DNA of 15,735 nt from Enterovirga sp. (GCA_028290385.1 JAQGJZ010000423.1:1-15735); one strand, 5' to 3'; counted from the first letter of the stretch, positions 1 through 9,669 are shown. Notes: a model not told the origin generated them from the letters alone. Numbers and translations: made by a program.

Positions 1-2132
<2,132 letters not shown>

Positions 2133-2174
2133 CGTCGCGAGAAGACGGAACCGGAACGTGCGTCCTTTTTCACC

Positions 2175-2180
2175 AGGAGG
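2175..2180 (+). promoter_or_regulatory. Strong ribosome binding site for the Tae4-like gene
   Basis: AGGAGG sits five bases before the ATG at 2186. It is the best Shine-Dalgarno match I see in the window, most other genes here having weak ones. It fixes the start of the amidase gene and suggests independent, efficient translation rather than coupling to the mutase. Confidence 0.75.
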
Positions 2181-2185
2181 GTGCG

Positions 2186-2632
2186 ATGGCCAAGCCGAGC
2201 TTCAGGATCCTTCGGGCAGCCTATGACCAACTCCTGACGGAGTATCCGGATCACATGCCCTGCGATGGCGGGTGGGACAACCAATGCGCCATCCGCATGA
2301 GCATCGTGTTGAATCAGGAAAAGACGGTCAAGATCAACAAGGAAACCTATTCGGAACCGAAATGCAGCCACGGCCATGCGCGGGGCGCCGAGTCCCTCGC
2401 CAATTTCCTGGTCACGAAAATCGGATATCCCAAGGTCTACAAGGATCCGGCTGCCGCGAAGATCACCATCGCTGAACAGACCGGCATTCTGTTCTTCAAG
2501 GATTGTTTCCAGCGCACCGGGGAAACGACGGCCCGCGGCGATCACATCGACCTCTGGGATCGAGGCCTCACGATGACCTACGACGACCCCGGCAACAAAG
2601 CGAAGCAGCTCTGGTTCTGGCAGTTGCCATGA
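2186..2632 (+). CDS. tae4: Tae4-family peptidoglycan amidase (type VI secretion effector-like)
   Basis: A 148-residue protein resembling type VI amidase effector 4, an NlpC/P60-fold endopeptidase that cuts the D-Glu to mDAP bond of peptidoglycan stems in the periplasm of a rival cell. The evidence is the NQCAIRMS block around C34 (Salmonella Tae4 has NACPIRMS around its catalytic Cys, from memory), GDHIDLWD with H120 as the likely catalytic His, and a C-terminal LWFWQLP that matches the family's TLWILP ending. The third catalytic residue is uncertain; D133 is a candidate. There is no signal peptide, as expected for type VI cargo. Length fits the family (about 150-165). No VgrG, Hcp, PAAR or other secretion component is nearby, so it is an orphan cargo. 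A hand count gives about 57% GC, lower than its neighbours, suggesting transfer. Its stop overlaps the next start. Confidence 0.82.
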   Translation: MAKPSFRILRAAYDQLLTEYPDHMPCDGGWDNQCAIRMSIVLNQEKTVKINKETYSEPKCSHGHARGAESLANFLVTKIGYPKVYKDPAAAKITIAEQTGILFFKDCFQRTGETTARGDHIDLWDRGLTMTYDDPGNKAKQLWFWQLP

Positions 2633-3036
2633 GATCGGCCATCGCGGGGGTCGTGCTGGCTGTCGCCGGGGCCGGCGGCGCTGGAGCGGTCGAGCAAGTC
2701 GCCGGCGCGAGCCTGGCGCTCTCGGCCAGCTCCGGCTCCTGCCAGCTGCAATGGACGACCCAGGGGGGCGCCGGCGATCTCGAACTCGGCCTTCCACAGC
2801 CCTGCCAGTTCCACCGCGATCGGAACGGCGCCATCCGGATACGGAGCGTCGGGAGCGCGGAGCATGTTCTGGTCGAAAGCGTCACGCGTTCGCCGGAGAG
2901 TCCCGGCCAGTGCGTCACGCAGATCCGCGGCATAGCGGTCGCGGCCGGGGCCGTGGCGGCCTCGCCCCACGTGTCCAAGGTTGCGGCGTGCCCGCCCGTC
3001 CAGTGGGACGAGAAGATGTTCATCGGCCTGTTCTGA
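2629..3036 (+). CDS. Secreted four-cysteine protein, candidate immunity protein for the Tae4-like amidase
   Basis: A 135-residue protein I do not recognise by family. Its ATG overlaps the amidase stop (ATGA), so the two are translationally coupled. Residues 1 to about 20 form a Sec signal peptide (Arg at 2, alanine/glycine/valine-rich core, likely cleavage near AGA-VEQ), placing the product in the periplasm, where a Tae4 amidase would act. The mature part has cysteines at 38, 59, 95 and 121, enough for two disulfides, looks beta-rich, and ends with the acidic, aromatic stretch WDEKMFIGLF. Known Tai4 immunity proteins are also periplasmic but, as I recall, mostly helical, so this looks like a different family. 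The immunity role is inferred from position, coupling and export. GC content is visibly higher than in the amidase gene. It could instead be an unrelated envelope protein. Confidence 0.7.
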   Translation: MRSAIAGVVLAVAGAGGAGAVEQVAGASLALSASSGSCQLQWTTQGGAGDLELGLPQPCQFHRDRNGAIRIRSVGSAEHVLVESVTRSPESPGQCVTQIRGIAVAAGAVAASPHVSKVAACPPVQWDEKMFIGLF

Positions 3037-3075
3037 TGGCCCGAGACCACGACGAAACCAGCTGAGCCCGCGCCG

Positions 3076-3921
3076 ATGCCCTCCTTCCCCGCCGCCTACC
3101 AGGCATCCGCCGGCTCGCCGCTTGCGCCCGACCGCGCCTTCTACGCGCGCGTCGCAGCGGCGCCCGGCCGCGAGCTCGTCGAGCGCTTCACGATCCCGAT
3201 CCGCACCGGGCGGGCCTGGGAGGTGCCGGCCGGGCACGTCGTCCGGCTGCTCACCGTGGACGGACCGCAGGTCGGCGACCTCAACATCTGGAACCGGCAC
3301 AATCCGCGCGAGCGGTTCTGGGCGGCGCGGACGCGCCAGCTTCAGGCCGCGCATGTCACGACCTTCGACCGGCTCTGGTCCACCCTGCCCTACCTGCGGC
3401 CGCTCGCGACGATTACGAGCGACACGCTCGCGGGCTACGGCACGGACGAGTATGGCGGGCGCGTGCACGACCTGCTCGGTACCCGGTGCGACCCCTACGT
3501 CAACAAGCTGCTGACGGGCGAGGATTTCGACCACCATTGCCACTCGAACCTAGTCCGTGCCGTCGCGCCCTACGGGCTCACGGAGTTCGACGTCCATGAC
3601 GTGCTGAACGTCTTCCAGGTCACCGGCCTGAACGCCGAGGACAAGTATTTCATGCGCGATTGCCCGGCCCGCCCTGGCGACCATCTGGAACTGTTTGCCG
3701 AGATCGACCTGCTGCTTGCGCTGTCGACCTGCCCGGGGGGAGATCTCTCCGTGCCGCTCTGGGGGCCGGATGCGCGCGACCCGATCGACGTGTGCCGGCC
3801 GATCGGCGTGGAGGTCTATCGGCTCGACCCCGCTGTGCTCGACGGATGGTCGCCGCCGCCCGTGGCGGATTACAAGGGCGGCCACGGCATGCGGCTGAAG
3901 ATGCCGGCCTGGGAAGAATGA
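3076..3921 (+). CDS. DUF1989 (urea carboxylase-associated / carboxyguanidine-deiminase-like) protein
   Basis: A 281-residue cytoplasmic protein of the DUF1989 family. Typical features are the VPAGHVVRLLTVDGPQVGDLN segment (51-70), C138 in GTRCDPY, the HHCHSNL block at 153-159, LNVFQVTGLN around 177-186 and C219 in STCPGGD. C138, the H153/H154-C155 group and C219 are plausible metal ligands. Paired members (CgdA and CgdB, formerly urea carboxylase-associated proteins 1 and 2) form carboxyguanidine deiminase beside guanidine carboxylase. Here there is one gene, longer than those subunits, with no carboxylase, allophanate hydrolase, transporter or guanidine riboswitch visible, so its substrate is unknown. 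It lies 39 bases after the candidate immunity gene, with no clear Shine-Dalgarno. An in-frame stop at 3034 leaves no earlier start candidate. Confidence 0.85.
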   Translation: MPSFPAAYQASAGSPLAPDRAFYARVAAAPGRELVERFTIPIRTGRAWEVPAGHVVRLLTVDGPQVGDLNIWNRHNPRERFWAARTRQLQAAHVTTFDRLWSTLPYLRPLATITSDTLAGYGTDEYGGRVHDLLGTRCDPYVNKLLTGEDFDHHCHSNLVRAVAPYGLTEFDVHDVLNVFQVTGLNAEDKYFMRDCPARPGDHLELFAEIDLLLALSTCPGGDLSVPLWGPDARDPIDVCRPIGVEVYRLDPAVLDGWSPPPVADYKGGHGMRLKMPAWEE

Positions 3922-3986
3922 GGAACGCGACCGTCTCAACTTAAGAACTTTCTGAGTTTCCTCGGGCTTCTGTTGATCTACTCTCC

Positions 3987-4016
3987 CCGTGAGCGCGGCA
4001 CAGACCCGCGACACGG
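3987..4016 (+). promoter_or_regulatory. Leader hairpin abutting the ribosome binding site of the PQQ dehydrogenase gene
   Basis: In the 104-base gap before the dehydrogenase gene, CCGTG (3987-3991) and CGCGG (3994-3998) can pair with CCGCG (4006-4010) and CACGG (4012-4016), with a small bulge and a seven-base loop. The 3' arm runs into the GGGAG ribosome site (about 4015-4019) before the ATG at 4026, so folding could limit ribosome access. There is no U-run, so it is not a normal terminator. The role is inference. Confidence 0.35.
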
Positions 4017-4025
4017 GAGACGTCC

Positions 4026-5306
4026 ATGGGAAGGCTTCACGGGGCCGCGGCGGCCCTCTTCGCCACACTTGTCACGGGCACCTGCGCCCATGCTCAGCCC
4101 GCTGGCCAGCCGGCCGCCCCCACGGACACGCTCGAGAAGATGTCGAGCTTCCAGACCACGGGCGTCGGCGACCTCCCAACCATTCCGCAGACCGGGGCGA
4201 AGGCCGACGCGGTGCGGAAGACGCTGTCGCAGATCAAGCTGCCGCCCGGCTTCAAGATCGATCTCTACGCCCTTGTCCCCGACGCGCGGGCGATCGCTGT
4301 GGGGCCGCAGGGGATCGTGACCTTCGTCGGCACCCGCAAGAGCCAGGTCTACGCCGTGACGGACCGGGCCAAGGTGGGCGTCGCCGAGGAGGTGAAGCGC
4401 TTCGCGCCGACGCTGCCGATGCAGGTGCCGAACGCGGTCTGCTTCTCCAGAGACGGGTTCCTCTACATCGCCGAGCGCAATCGCGTTCTCGTCTTCCCGG
4501 CGGCCGAGTTCTTCTACGAGGGCGGCGACGTCGCGGTCGCCGAGGTGGTGAAGCAGGGCGAGCTGATCCCCAAGGCCGAGGAAAGCTTCAACCACACGGC
4601 CCGGATCTGCCGCGTCGGGCCGGACGATAAACTCTACATAACGCTCGGCCAGCCCTTCAACGTGCCGGCACCCGCGAAGGGCGAGCTCTATGCCAAGTGG
4701 GGCATCGGCGGGATCGTCCGCATGTCCCGCGAGGGGAAGGACCGCGAGGTCTTCGCCACGGGCGTGCGCAACTCCGTCGGGATGGACTTCAACCCGAAGG
4801 ACAAGGTGCTCTGGTTCACGGACAACCAGGTCGACGGGATGGGCGACAACGTCCCTCCCGGCGAGCTGAACCGCGCCCCGCAGATGGGGCTGAACTTCGG
4901 CTTTCCCTGGTATGGCGGCGGCAAGATCCGCACGGTCGAATACAAGGACCAGACGCCGCCGGCGAACGTCGTGTTCCCGCAGGTGGAGACGGACGCACAT
5001 GCGGCGGATCTCGGCATGGCGTTCTACGCGGGCGAGGCGTTTCCGACGAAATACCGCGGTGGCATCTTCTCGGCGCAGCACGGGTCCTGGAACCGGACGA
5101 CCCCGGTCGGGGCCCGGCTCATGTTCACGAGCCTGAAGGAGGACGGCACGGCGGACAAGACGGAGGTCTTCGCGGAGGGCTGGCTGACCGGAAAGGGCGA
5201 GTATCTCGGCCGTCCGGTTGACGTCGCGACGCTCCGCGACGGCTCCCTCCTGGTGTCGGACGATTTCGTCGGCGCCCTCTACCGCATCACCTACGAGGGC
5301 AGATGA
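4026..5306 (+). CDS. Exported PQQ-dependent sugar (L-sorbosone-type) dehydrogenase
   Basis: A 426-residue periplasmic quinoprotein of the soluble glucose/sorbosone dehydrogenase beta-propeller family, oxidising an aldose, aldehyde or similar substrate with PQQ and Ca2+. Residues 1-23 are a signal peptide (cleavage AHA-QP). The propeller follows from about residue 70. H190 in NHTARICRVGPDDKLYIT aligns with the catalytic His144 of Acinetobacter soluble glucose dehydrogenase, and R248-N249 in GVRNSVG with its R228-N229. An acidic/Asn segment at 274-282 lies where Ca2+ ligands are expected. AQHGSWNR (350-357) and GRPVDV followed by LLVSDDFVGALYRITY close the domain, as in sorbosone dehydrogenases. 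The natural substrate cannot be read from the sequence. A GGGAG site precedes the ATG. The stop overlaps the cytochrome c start, so the two are coupled. Confidence 0.88.
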   Translation: MGRLHGAAAALFATLVTGTCAHAQPAGQPAAPTDTLEKMSSFQTTGVGDLPTIPQTGAKADAVRKTLSQIKLPPGFKIDLYALVPDARAIAVGPQGIVTFVGTRKSQVYAVTDRAKVGVAEEVKRFAPTLPMQVPNAVCFSRDGFLYIAERNRVLVFPAAEFFYEGGDVAVAEVVKQGELIPKAEESFNHTARICRVGPDDKLYITLGQPFNVPAPAKGELYAKWGIGGIVRMSREGKDREVFATGVRNSVGMDFNPKDKVLWFTDNQVDGMGDNVPPGELNRAPQMGLNFGFPWYGGGKIRTVEYKDQTPPANVVFPQVETDAHAADLGMAFYAGEAFPTKYRGGIFSAQHGSWNRTTPVGARLMFTSLKEDGTADKTEVFAEGWLTGKGEYLGRPVDVATLRDGSLLVSDDFVGALYRITYEGR

Positions 5307-5638
5307 GGGCCTGCCTTCTGGCCTCGCTGATCGTGTCGGCAGCGCTCGCTGCCGACACCATCCCGGCCACGGCGGGCGATGCCGCCGCCGGCCGGCAAAA
5401 GGCCCTGCAATGCCAGGCCTGCCACGGGCTCGACGGCCTGTCGAAACTGCCGGAAGCCCCGCATCTCGCCGGCCAGGTCGAGCCCTATCTGGTGAAGTCC
5501 CTCTCCGATTACCGCAGCGGCGCACGCCAGAACGAGATGATGTCCGTGGTCGCGCCGAACCTGTCGGATGAGGATATCGCGGACCTCGCCGCCTATTACG
5601 CCAGCATCGAGATCACGGTCGCGAAGCCGCCCGAATGA
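5303..5638 (+). CDS. Small periplasmic c-type cytochrome
   Basis: A 111-residue class I cytochrome c. A hydrophobic signal peptide (about 1-17, cleavage near ALA-AD) precedes a single haem-attachment motif C37-x-x-C40-H41 (CQACHG). The sixth ligand is probably M79 or M80 in RQNEMM, and the C-terminal helix NLSDEDIADLAAYYAS is typical. Its ATG overlaps the stop of the PQQ dehydrogenase gene (ATGA), so it most likely accepts electrons from that enzyme and passes them to a terminal oxidase. The remaining helices match the short cytochrome c553-like monohaem group. Nothing is missing from the fold. Confidence 0.92.
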   Translation: MRACLLASLIVSAALAADTIPATAGDAAAGRQKALQCQACHGLDGLSKLPEAPHLAGQVEPYLVKSLSDYRSGARQNEMMSVVAPNLSDEDIADLAAYYASIEITVAKPPE

Positions 5639-5639
5639 C

Positions 5640-5667
5640 GGCCGGGCGCTGCCGATCGGCCCCGGCC
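5640..5667. terminator. Possible bidirectional hairpin between convergent genes
   Basis: GGCCGGG (5640-5646) and CCCGGCC (5661-5667) form a perfect seven-base stem around a 14-base loop, itself containing the palindrome GCCGATCGGC. It fills most of the 33-base gap between the cytochrome c and transglycosylase stops. Neither side has a T-run, so intrinsic termination is uncertain. Confidence 0.3.
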
Positions 5668-5671
5668 TGTA

Positions 5672-6472
5672 TCAGCTGCCCACCATGATGCCGCCGCGCT
5701 TCCAGGGCAGCCGCGCCTCGATGGCCCGGATGCGCGCGCCATGCGCGGCCCAGAAGCTCCTGCTCGTCCGCGGCGTGCGCACCGCCCCGACCTTGACCAG
5801 CCGCCCGGCCACCCGTCGAACCCGCGGGGTGGCTCCGCCCGCGAAGACGGGGCCGAGCCCGCCCGGCACGGCACCGAACTCGGCCTGCGGGAGCGGCCCG
5901 GCCGCAAGGGGCGACCCGATGCTCGCCAGGTGGCTCTTGGCGCGCCGGCAATACTCGACCGACAAGGCCGACATGCGCTCCTGGTTGTGCCCGGCCCGGT
6001 ACTTCATCAGCGCCCGGCAGAGATTCCCGTTCGCCAGCTTCCAGGCGTCGGCCAGGTAGCTGACCCCCAGGCGGATATTGGTGGCCGGCTCGGCCAGTTG
6101 CTCCGCCGTCCCCTTGAAGCCGAGCATCGCGGCGGTCGGCGGCATCACCTGCATCATGCCGCGCTCGCCATCGCCGCCCACAGCCCCGGAATTGTAGCCG
6201 CTCTCGACTCGGGCGACCGCGTCGGCGACCTCGGGCGGAAGCCCGCGCGCCTTCGCCTCCGCGGCGATCAATGGGAGGTAGAGCTTGCGCCCTTCCGGCA
6301 GGGTGGGGCTCACGGCCGTCGCCGCAGGAGGTACGGCGGGCGGGACGGGCAGATCGGGGAAGCTGTCCGGACGCGCAGGCGGGAGCGGTCGCTCCGACGC
6401 GAGCGCGAGGTCGCCGGTGCACAGCAGAAGGCAGGCCGCTGCCAAGGCCGAAACGGTTCGCGACGTCACCAC
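5672..6472 (-). CDS. Secreted lytic transglycosylase (SLT family)
   Basis: A 266-residue periplasmic enzyme that cleaves the MurNAc-GlcNAc bond of peptidoglycan, forming 1,6-anhydro ends. Residues 1-26 are a signal peptide (cleavage LALA-SE); the LLLC segment does not fit a lipobox well. A proline-rich linker (about 28-58) leads to the SLT domain (about 64-175), with catalytic E90 in VARVESGYN, the GERGMMQVMPPTA motif (102-114), ATNIRLGVSYL and the KYRAGHN block. C152 and C175 could form a disulfide. A basic C-terminal tail of about 80 residues follows and resembles no domain I know. The gene converges on the cytochrome c gene and diverges from DUF3750. It is more likely a housekeeping wall enzyme than a partner of the Tae4-like amidase, which lies in another transcription unit. 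Confidence 0.93.
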   Translation of the reverse strand: MVTSRTVSALAAACLLLCTGDLALASERPLPPARPDSFPDLPVPPAVPPAATAVSPTLPEGRKLYLPLIAAEAKARGLPPEVADAVARVESGYNSGAVGGDGERGMMQVMPPTAAMLGFKGTAEQLAEPATNIRLGVSYLADAWKLANGNLCRALMKYRAGHNQERMSALSVEYCRRAKSHLASIGSPLAAGPLPQAEFGAVPGGLGPVFAGGATPRVRRVAGRLVKVGAVRTPRTSRSFWAAHGARIRAIEARLPWKRGGIMVGS

Positions 6473-6672
6473 AGATCCTCGTTGGACCGCCCATGAACCC
6501 GATCAACGGGGCACATTCGTGACCTGCGAGTGTCGCAGCCAAACGTTACCCGAACGCGACCGAGGCGCTACGACGCATGGGGCTGCGCTTTATAGCAACG
6601 CCCGAGCGGCAGACCCATATAGATCATGTCCTTTCCCGTACCTCTGCCGGGTCGCCGGTTCACCCTCAATTG
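6473..6672. promoter_or_regulatory. Divergent intergenic region with a short dyad
   Basis: These 200 bases separate the transglycosylase (-) and DUF3750 (+) starts and should hold both promoters, although I cannot assign -35/-10 boxes with confidence. One clear element is CTGCGA-GTG-TCGCAG (6524-6538), a perfect six-base inverted repeat with a three-base centre. It could be an operator or a small hairpin. Confidence 0.4.
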
Positions 6673-7434
6673 ATGACCACCGTCGTGGTTCGCGTTCTTC
6701 TCGCGATCCTTATCCTCTTCATTCTGCCACTGGTGACGCACGCGCTCTGGTGGGCGACGCGGGGCGATCTCGCGCCCGACTGGTCGCGCGCGGACTGGTC
6801 GAGCGCCAAGATCCTGCCGGCGGCGCGCGAGCATCGCCCGGCCCTGATCCGAATCTATGCGGCGCGCACCGGGCGCTGGAAGGGCATCGTCGCCCATCAC
6901 AGCTGGATCGTCGTGAAGGAGGAGGGAGCCTCCCGATACAGCCGCTTCGACAAGGTCGGGTGGGGGTCGCCCATTCGGACGGATGCCTGGGCGGCGGACG
7001 CGCGCTGGTTCGGCAACGACCCGCAGCTGGTTCTCGCCATCGATGGACCCGAGGCAGAGCGGCTCATCCCGGACATTCGGAAGGCCGTGGCCGCGTACCC
7101 GTATTCGCGCTTCGGCGATTACCGGGTCTGGCCCGGGCCGAACTCCAACACCTTCGTAGCCCATATCGTCGGCAAGGTGCCCGGCCTGCACACGGCGCTG
7201 CCCCCGACGGCCCTCGGCAAGGATTTCCACCCGCTCGGGGATCTGGTCGGCATCACCCCGAGCCGAACCGGGTTCCAGATCCAGCTCGGCGGCTATCTCG
7301 GCCTGACGGTCGGCTGGGTCGAAGGTGTCGAGCTCAACTTTCTCGGCCTCGTGACGGGGATTGATCTGCGCCACCCCGCCTTCAAGCTCCCGGGCTGGGG
7401 CCGAATCGGGCTTCCGCTCCCGGCCGGCCCGTAG
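6673..7434 (+). CDS. DUF3750 membrane-anchored protein of unknown function
   Basis: A 253-residue protein of the DUF3750 family, for which I know no established activity. I chose the ATG at 6673 because it puts the hydrophobic segment VVVRVLLAILILFILPLVTH directly at the N-terminus, as a signal anchor. The frame also opens at ATG 6577, which would add 32 non-hydrophobic residues. The rest is soluble and probably periplasmic. Conserved-looking blocks include RIYAARTGRWKGIVAHHSWI, FGDYRVWPGPNSNTFVAHI and a glycine-rich GFQIQLGGYLGLTVG stretch. The HHSW and PNSNTF blocks suggest an NlpC/P60-like hydrolase or ligand-binding fold, but that is speculation. It is divergent from the transglycosylase and 67 bases before the MFS gene. 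No good Shine-Dalgarno is visible. Confidence 0.8.
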   Translation: MTTVVVRVLLAILILFILPLVTHALWWATRGDLAPDWSRADWSSAKILPAAREHRPALIRIYAARTGRWKGIVAHHSWIVVKEEGASRYSRFDKVGWGSPIRTDAWAADARWFGNDPQLVLAIDGPEAERLIPDIRKAVAAYPYSRFGDYRVWPGPNSNTFVAHIVGKVPGLHTALPPTALGKDFHPLGDLVGITPSRTGFQIQLGGYLGLTVGWVEGVELNFLGLVTGIDLRHPAFKLPGWGRIGLPLPAGP

Positions 7435-7501
7435 GGCGAGGCGCAGCCTCCCTTCACGACGCGAAGCTGGACGCCGAGCCCGCACTCGTCTCAATAGGCG
7501 C

Positions 7502-8653
7502 GTGAGCGAACGGGCAGACCATCCGGACAGCCTGCGTCCGGCCTTTGCCGGCGCTGCCGCCACCTTTTCCGGGATCGGCCTCGGCCGGTTCGCCTATGTG
7601 CCCCTGTTTCCCGCCATGGTGTCCGCCGGCTGGGTGACGGGCGCGGAGGGTGCGCTGATCGGCGCGTCGAACCTCGCCGGCTATCTCGTCGGCGTTCTGG
7701 GCGGGCCGAGCGTCGCCCGGAGGATCGGCACCGCCGCCGCGCTCGATTGCGGGATGCTGCTCGGCATGGTCGGGTTCGGGGCCTGCGCGTTCGATCTGGG
7801 CGCCGCCTGGTTCCTGCTCTGGCGCTTCGTCTCGGGGGTTGGCGGCGGGCTCCTGATGGCTCTGGCTGGTCCGGCCGTTCAGGGAACCGTTCGGGCCGCC
7901 CGGCGAGGCGTCGCGGGCGGGATCGTGGTGTCCGGGATCGGATTCGGCATCGTCGTGGCCTCAGCCGCGATCCCGGCTCTCGTGCCGCTCGGCCTGTCGG
8001 TAGCCTGGGCTGCACTTGCGGCGATCGTCGGCCTGCTGTGGCTGCTTGCCCGGCCGTCCTGGCCGAGGACCCCGATTCCCCCTACCCCGGCAGCAATTCC
8101 CGCCCGATCCCTCGTGCTGCAGACAGCCTACGGCATCTCGGGCGGGGGGCTCGTGCCGCACATGGTCTACTTCGCCGATCTGGCGGTCCGCGGGTACGGG
8201 TTCGCGCCGAGCTTCGGCTCTCTGTTGTGGCTGATCTTCGGGACCGGCGCCCTCGCCGGGACGCTGCTGGGCGGCCGCCTCGCCGACCGGCTCGGCGCGC
8301 TCACCTCGTTCCGGCTCTGGCTCGCCTTTCAGGTGGTTGCCCTCGCGGCGGCGCTGTCCGGTAACACCGTCCTTCTGCTCCTCTCAGGTTTTGCCGGCGG
8401 GTTCAGCGCGCTCGGCTTGGCGGCCATCGCCCTCGCTAGGGCCCGCGAGCTCGCCGGACCCGCCGCCGGCGCGGTCTGGGTCAAGACGACGGCCGCGTTC
8501 GGCATTGCACAGGCAGTGGCAGGACTGGCGCTCGCCGCGCTGTTTGCCCAAACCGGCTCCCACACGGCGGTATTCCTGACGGGTCTCGCGCTCTCCGTTG
8601 CCGCACTTCTCGTGTCCTTTCTCAACGCGGACCGGGCCGCGGCACCCGCGTGA
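7502..8653 (+). CDS. MFS transporter, YbfB/YjiJ family
   Basis: A 383-residue integral membrane protein with about twelve hydrophobic helices, of the YbfB/YjiJ major facilitator group (Pfam MFS_4). The signature [16 protein letters not shown] lies near residues 24-39, in the first helix. An Arg-rich segment (around RAARRG) lies near 130, and [10 protein letters not shown] is the equivalent of the conserved loop between helices 8 and 9. The substrate is unknown. I chose the GTG at 7502: the frame opens earlier, at ATG 7361 inside the DUF3750 gene, but that would add 47 mostly Arg/Pro/Ser residues that are an out-of-frame reading of the upstream gene. The TGA overlaps a GTG that could start MeaB, so transport and MeaB are probably cotranscribed. 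Confidence 0.88.
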   Translation: MSERADHPDSLRPAFAGAAATFSGIGLGRFAYVPLFPAMVSAGWVTGAEGALIGASNLAGYLVGVLGGPSVARRIGTAAALDCGMLLGMVGFGACAFDLGAAWFLLWRFVSGVGGGLLMALAGPAVQGTVRAARRGVAGGIVVSGIGFGIVVASAAIPALVPLGLSVAWAALAAIVGLLWLLARPSWPRTPIPPTPAAIPARSLVLQTAYGISGGGLVPHMVYFADLAVRGYGFAPSFGSLLWLIFGTGALAGTLLGGRLADRLGALTSFRLWLAFQVVALAAALSGNTVLLLLSGFAGGFSALGLAAIALARARELAGPAAGAVWVKTTAAFGIAQAVAGLALAALFAQTGSHTAVFLTGLALSVAALLVSFLNADRAAAPA

Positions 8654-8691
8654 GGCTCGACGGCGCCGGGCCGCAGCGGCACAACACCGGG

Positions 8692-9669
8692 ATGCGACCG
8701 CGTCCCTCGCCCGACCTCGACAAGCTGCTTGCCGGCGACCGGGCGGAGCTCGCGCGCGCCATCACGCTCGTCGAATCCTCGCGCGCCGACCATCGCGCCG
8801 CGGCGCGCCAGGTGATCGAGGCCGTGATGCCGAGGACCGGCCGGGCCATCCGGGTCGGCATCACGGGCGTGCCCGGCGTCGGCAAATCAACCCTGATCGA
8901 TGCCCTCGGCTGTCTCTTGGTCGAGGCCGGGCATCGGGTGGCCGTGCTCGCCGTGGACCCGAGCTCGACGCGGACCGGCGGGGCGATCCTGGGCGACAAG
9001 ACCCGCATGGCCCGGCTCGCGACGGATCCGGCCGCCTTTATCCGGCCCTCTCCGTCCTCCGGCACGCTCGGCGGCATCGCCGGCCGCACCCGCGAGGCGA
9101 TGCTGCTGTGCGAGGCTGCTGGCTACGACGTCGTACTCGTGGAAACCGTCGGGGTCGGCCAATCGGAGACGGCGGTGGCGGACCTGACCGACATCTTCGT
9201 GGTCCTCGCCCTGCCCGGGGCGGGCGACGATCTCCAGGGCATCAAGAAGGGCGTCATCGAGCTCGCCGACGTCATCGCGGTGAACAAGGCGGACGGGCCG
9301 GGCGGCGAGCGGGCCGCCGCCGCAGCCGCCGATTACCGCGCGGCGCTGCACATCCTCGTGCCGCCCGGCGCGCTGTGGACCCCGCCCGTGCTCCTGATCT
9401 CCGGCCTGTCCGGCACCGGCCTCGACGGGCTCTGGGCGAAGGTCCTCGAGCATCGCCGCGTTCTGGAGGGGGCCGGAGAGCTCGCGGCGAAGCGCCGCCA
9501 GCAGGACCTGAAATGGATGTGGGCCCTTGTGGAGGACCGCATCCGCCACCGGCTTCGGACCGACCCGGCCATCCGCGACCGGGCGCCGGCCATCGAGGCG
9601 GCCCTGGCCGACCGTTCGCTGTCCCCCGCCGCGGCCGCGGACGAGATTGCCGGGATGCTGGGGCTCTGA
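8692..9669 (+). CDS. meaB: MeaB, methylmalonyl-CoA mutase-associated GTPase
   Basis: A 325-residue cytoplasmic G3E-type GTPase that gates adenosylcobalamin loading into methylmalonyl-CoA mutase and protects it from inactivation. Numbering from ATG 8692: P-loop GVPGVGKS (59-66), [11 protein letters not shown] (switch region, about 87-97), ETVGVGQSE (151-159, switch II) and NKAD (198-201, guanine specificity). The C-terminal [14 protein letters not shown] helix is the dimerisation arm typical of MeaB. It closely resembles Methylobacterium MeaB as I remember it (329 residues). An upstream in-frame GTG at 8650 overlapping the MFS stop would add 14 residues; I prefer the ATG because it matches the usual N-terminus. 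The next start is one base after its stop. Its client mutase is encoded at the left edge of the window. Confidence 0.95.
   Translation: MRPRPSPDLDKLLAGDRAELARAITLVESSRADHRAAARQVIEAVMPRTGRAIRVGITGVPGVGKSTLIDALGCLLVEAGHRVAVLAVDPSSTRTGGAILGDKTRMARLATDPAAFIRPSPSSGTLGGIAGRTREAMLLCEAAGYDVVLVETVGVGQSETAVADLTDIFVVLALPGAGDDLQGIKKGVIELADVIAVNKADGPGGERAAAAAADYRAALHILVPPGALWTPPVLLISGLSGTGLDGLWAKVLEHRRVLEGAGELAAKRRQQDLKWMWALVEDRIRHRLRTDPAIRDRAPAIEAALADRSLSPAAAADEIAGMLGL

Noticed and set aside
2133..3075. Search for direct or inverted repeats flanking the toxin/candidate-immunity pair as insertion scars
   Set aside because: I compared 2133-2185 with 3037-3075 and found no convincing repeat, nor any integrase or transposase.
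3037..4025. Guanidine-I riboswitch upstream of, or near, the DUF1989 gene
   Set aside because: The 39-base gap before the gene is too short and the downstream 104-base leader shows no such conserved core.
3978..5525. A 515-codon antisense open frame over the PQQ dehydrogenase and cytochrome genes
   Set aside because: Its Arg/Ala/Gly/Val/Asp-rich composition without motifs is typical of a shadow frame; both sense genes have clear domains and signal peptides.
7438..7450. Hairpin GAGGC-GCA-GCCTC just after the DUF3750 stop
   Set aside because: Only five base pairs and no T-run, so I cannot support a terminator; such short stems are common at this GC content.
7361..7501. An N-terminal extension of the MFS protein from ATG 7361
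   Set aside because: It overlaps the DUF3750 coding end and yields Arg-rich low-complexity residues before the family's usual first helix.
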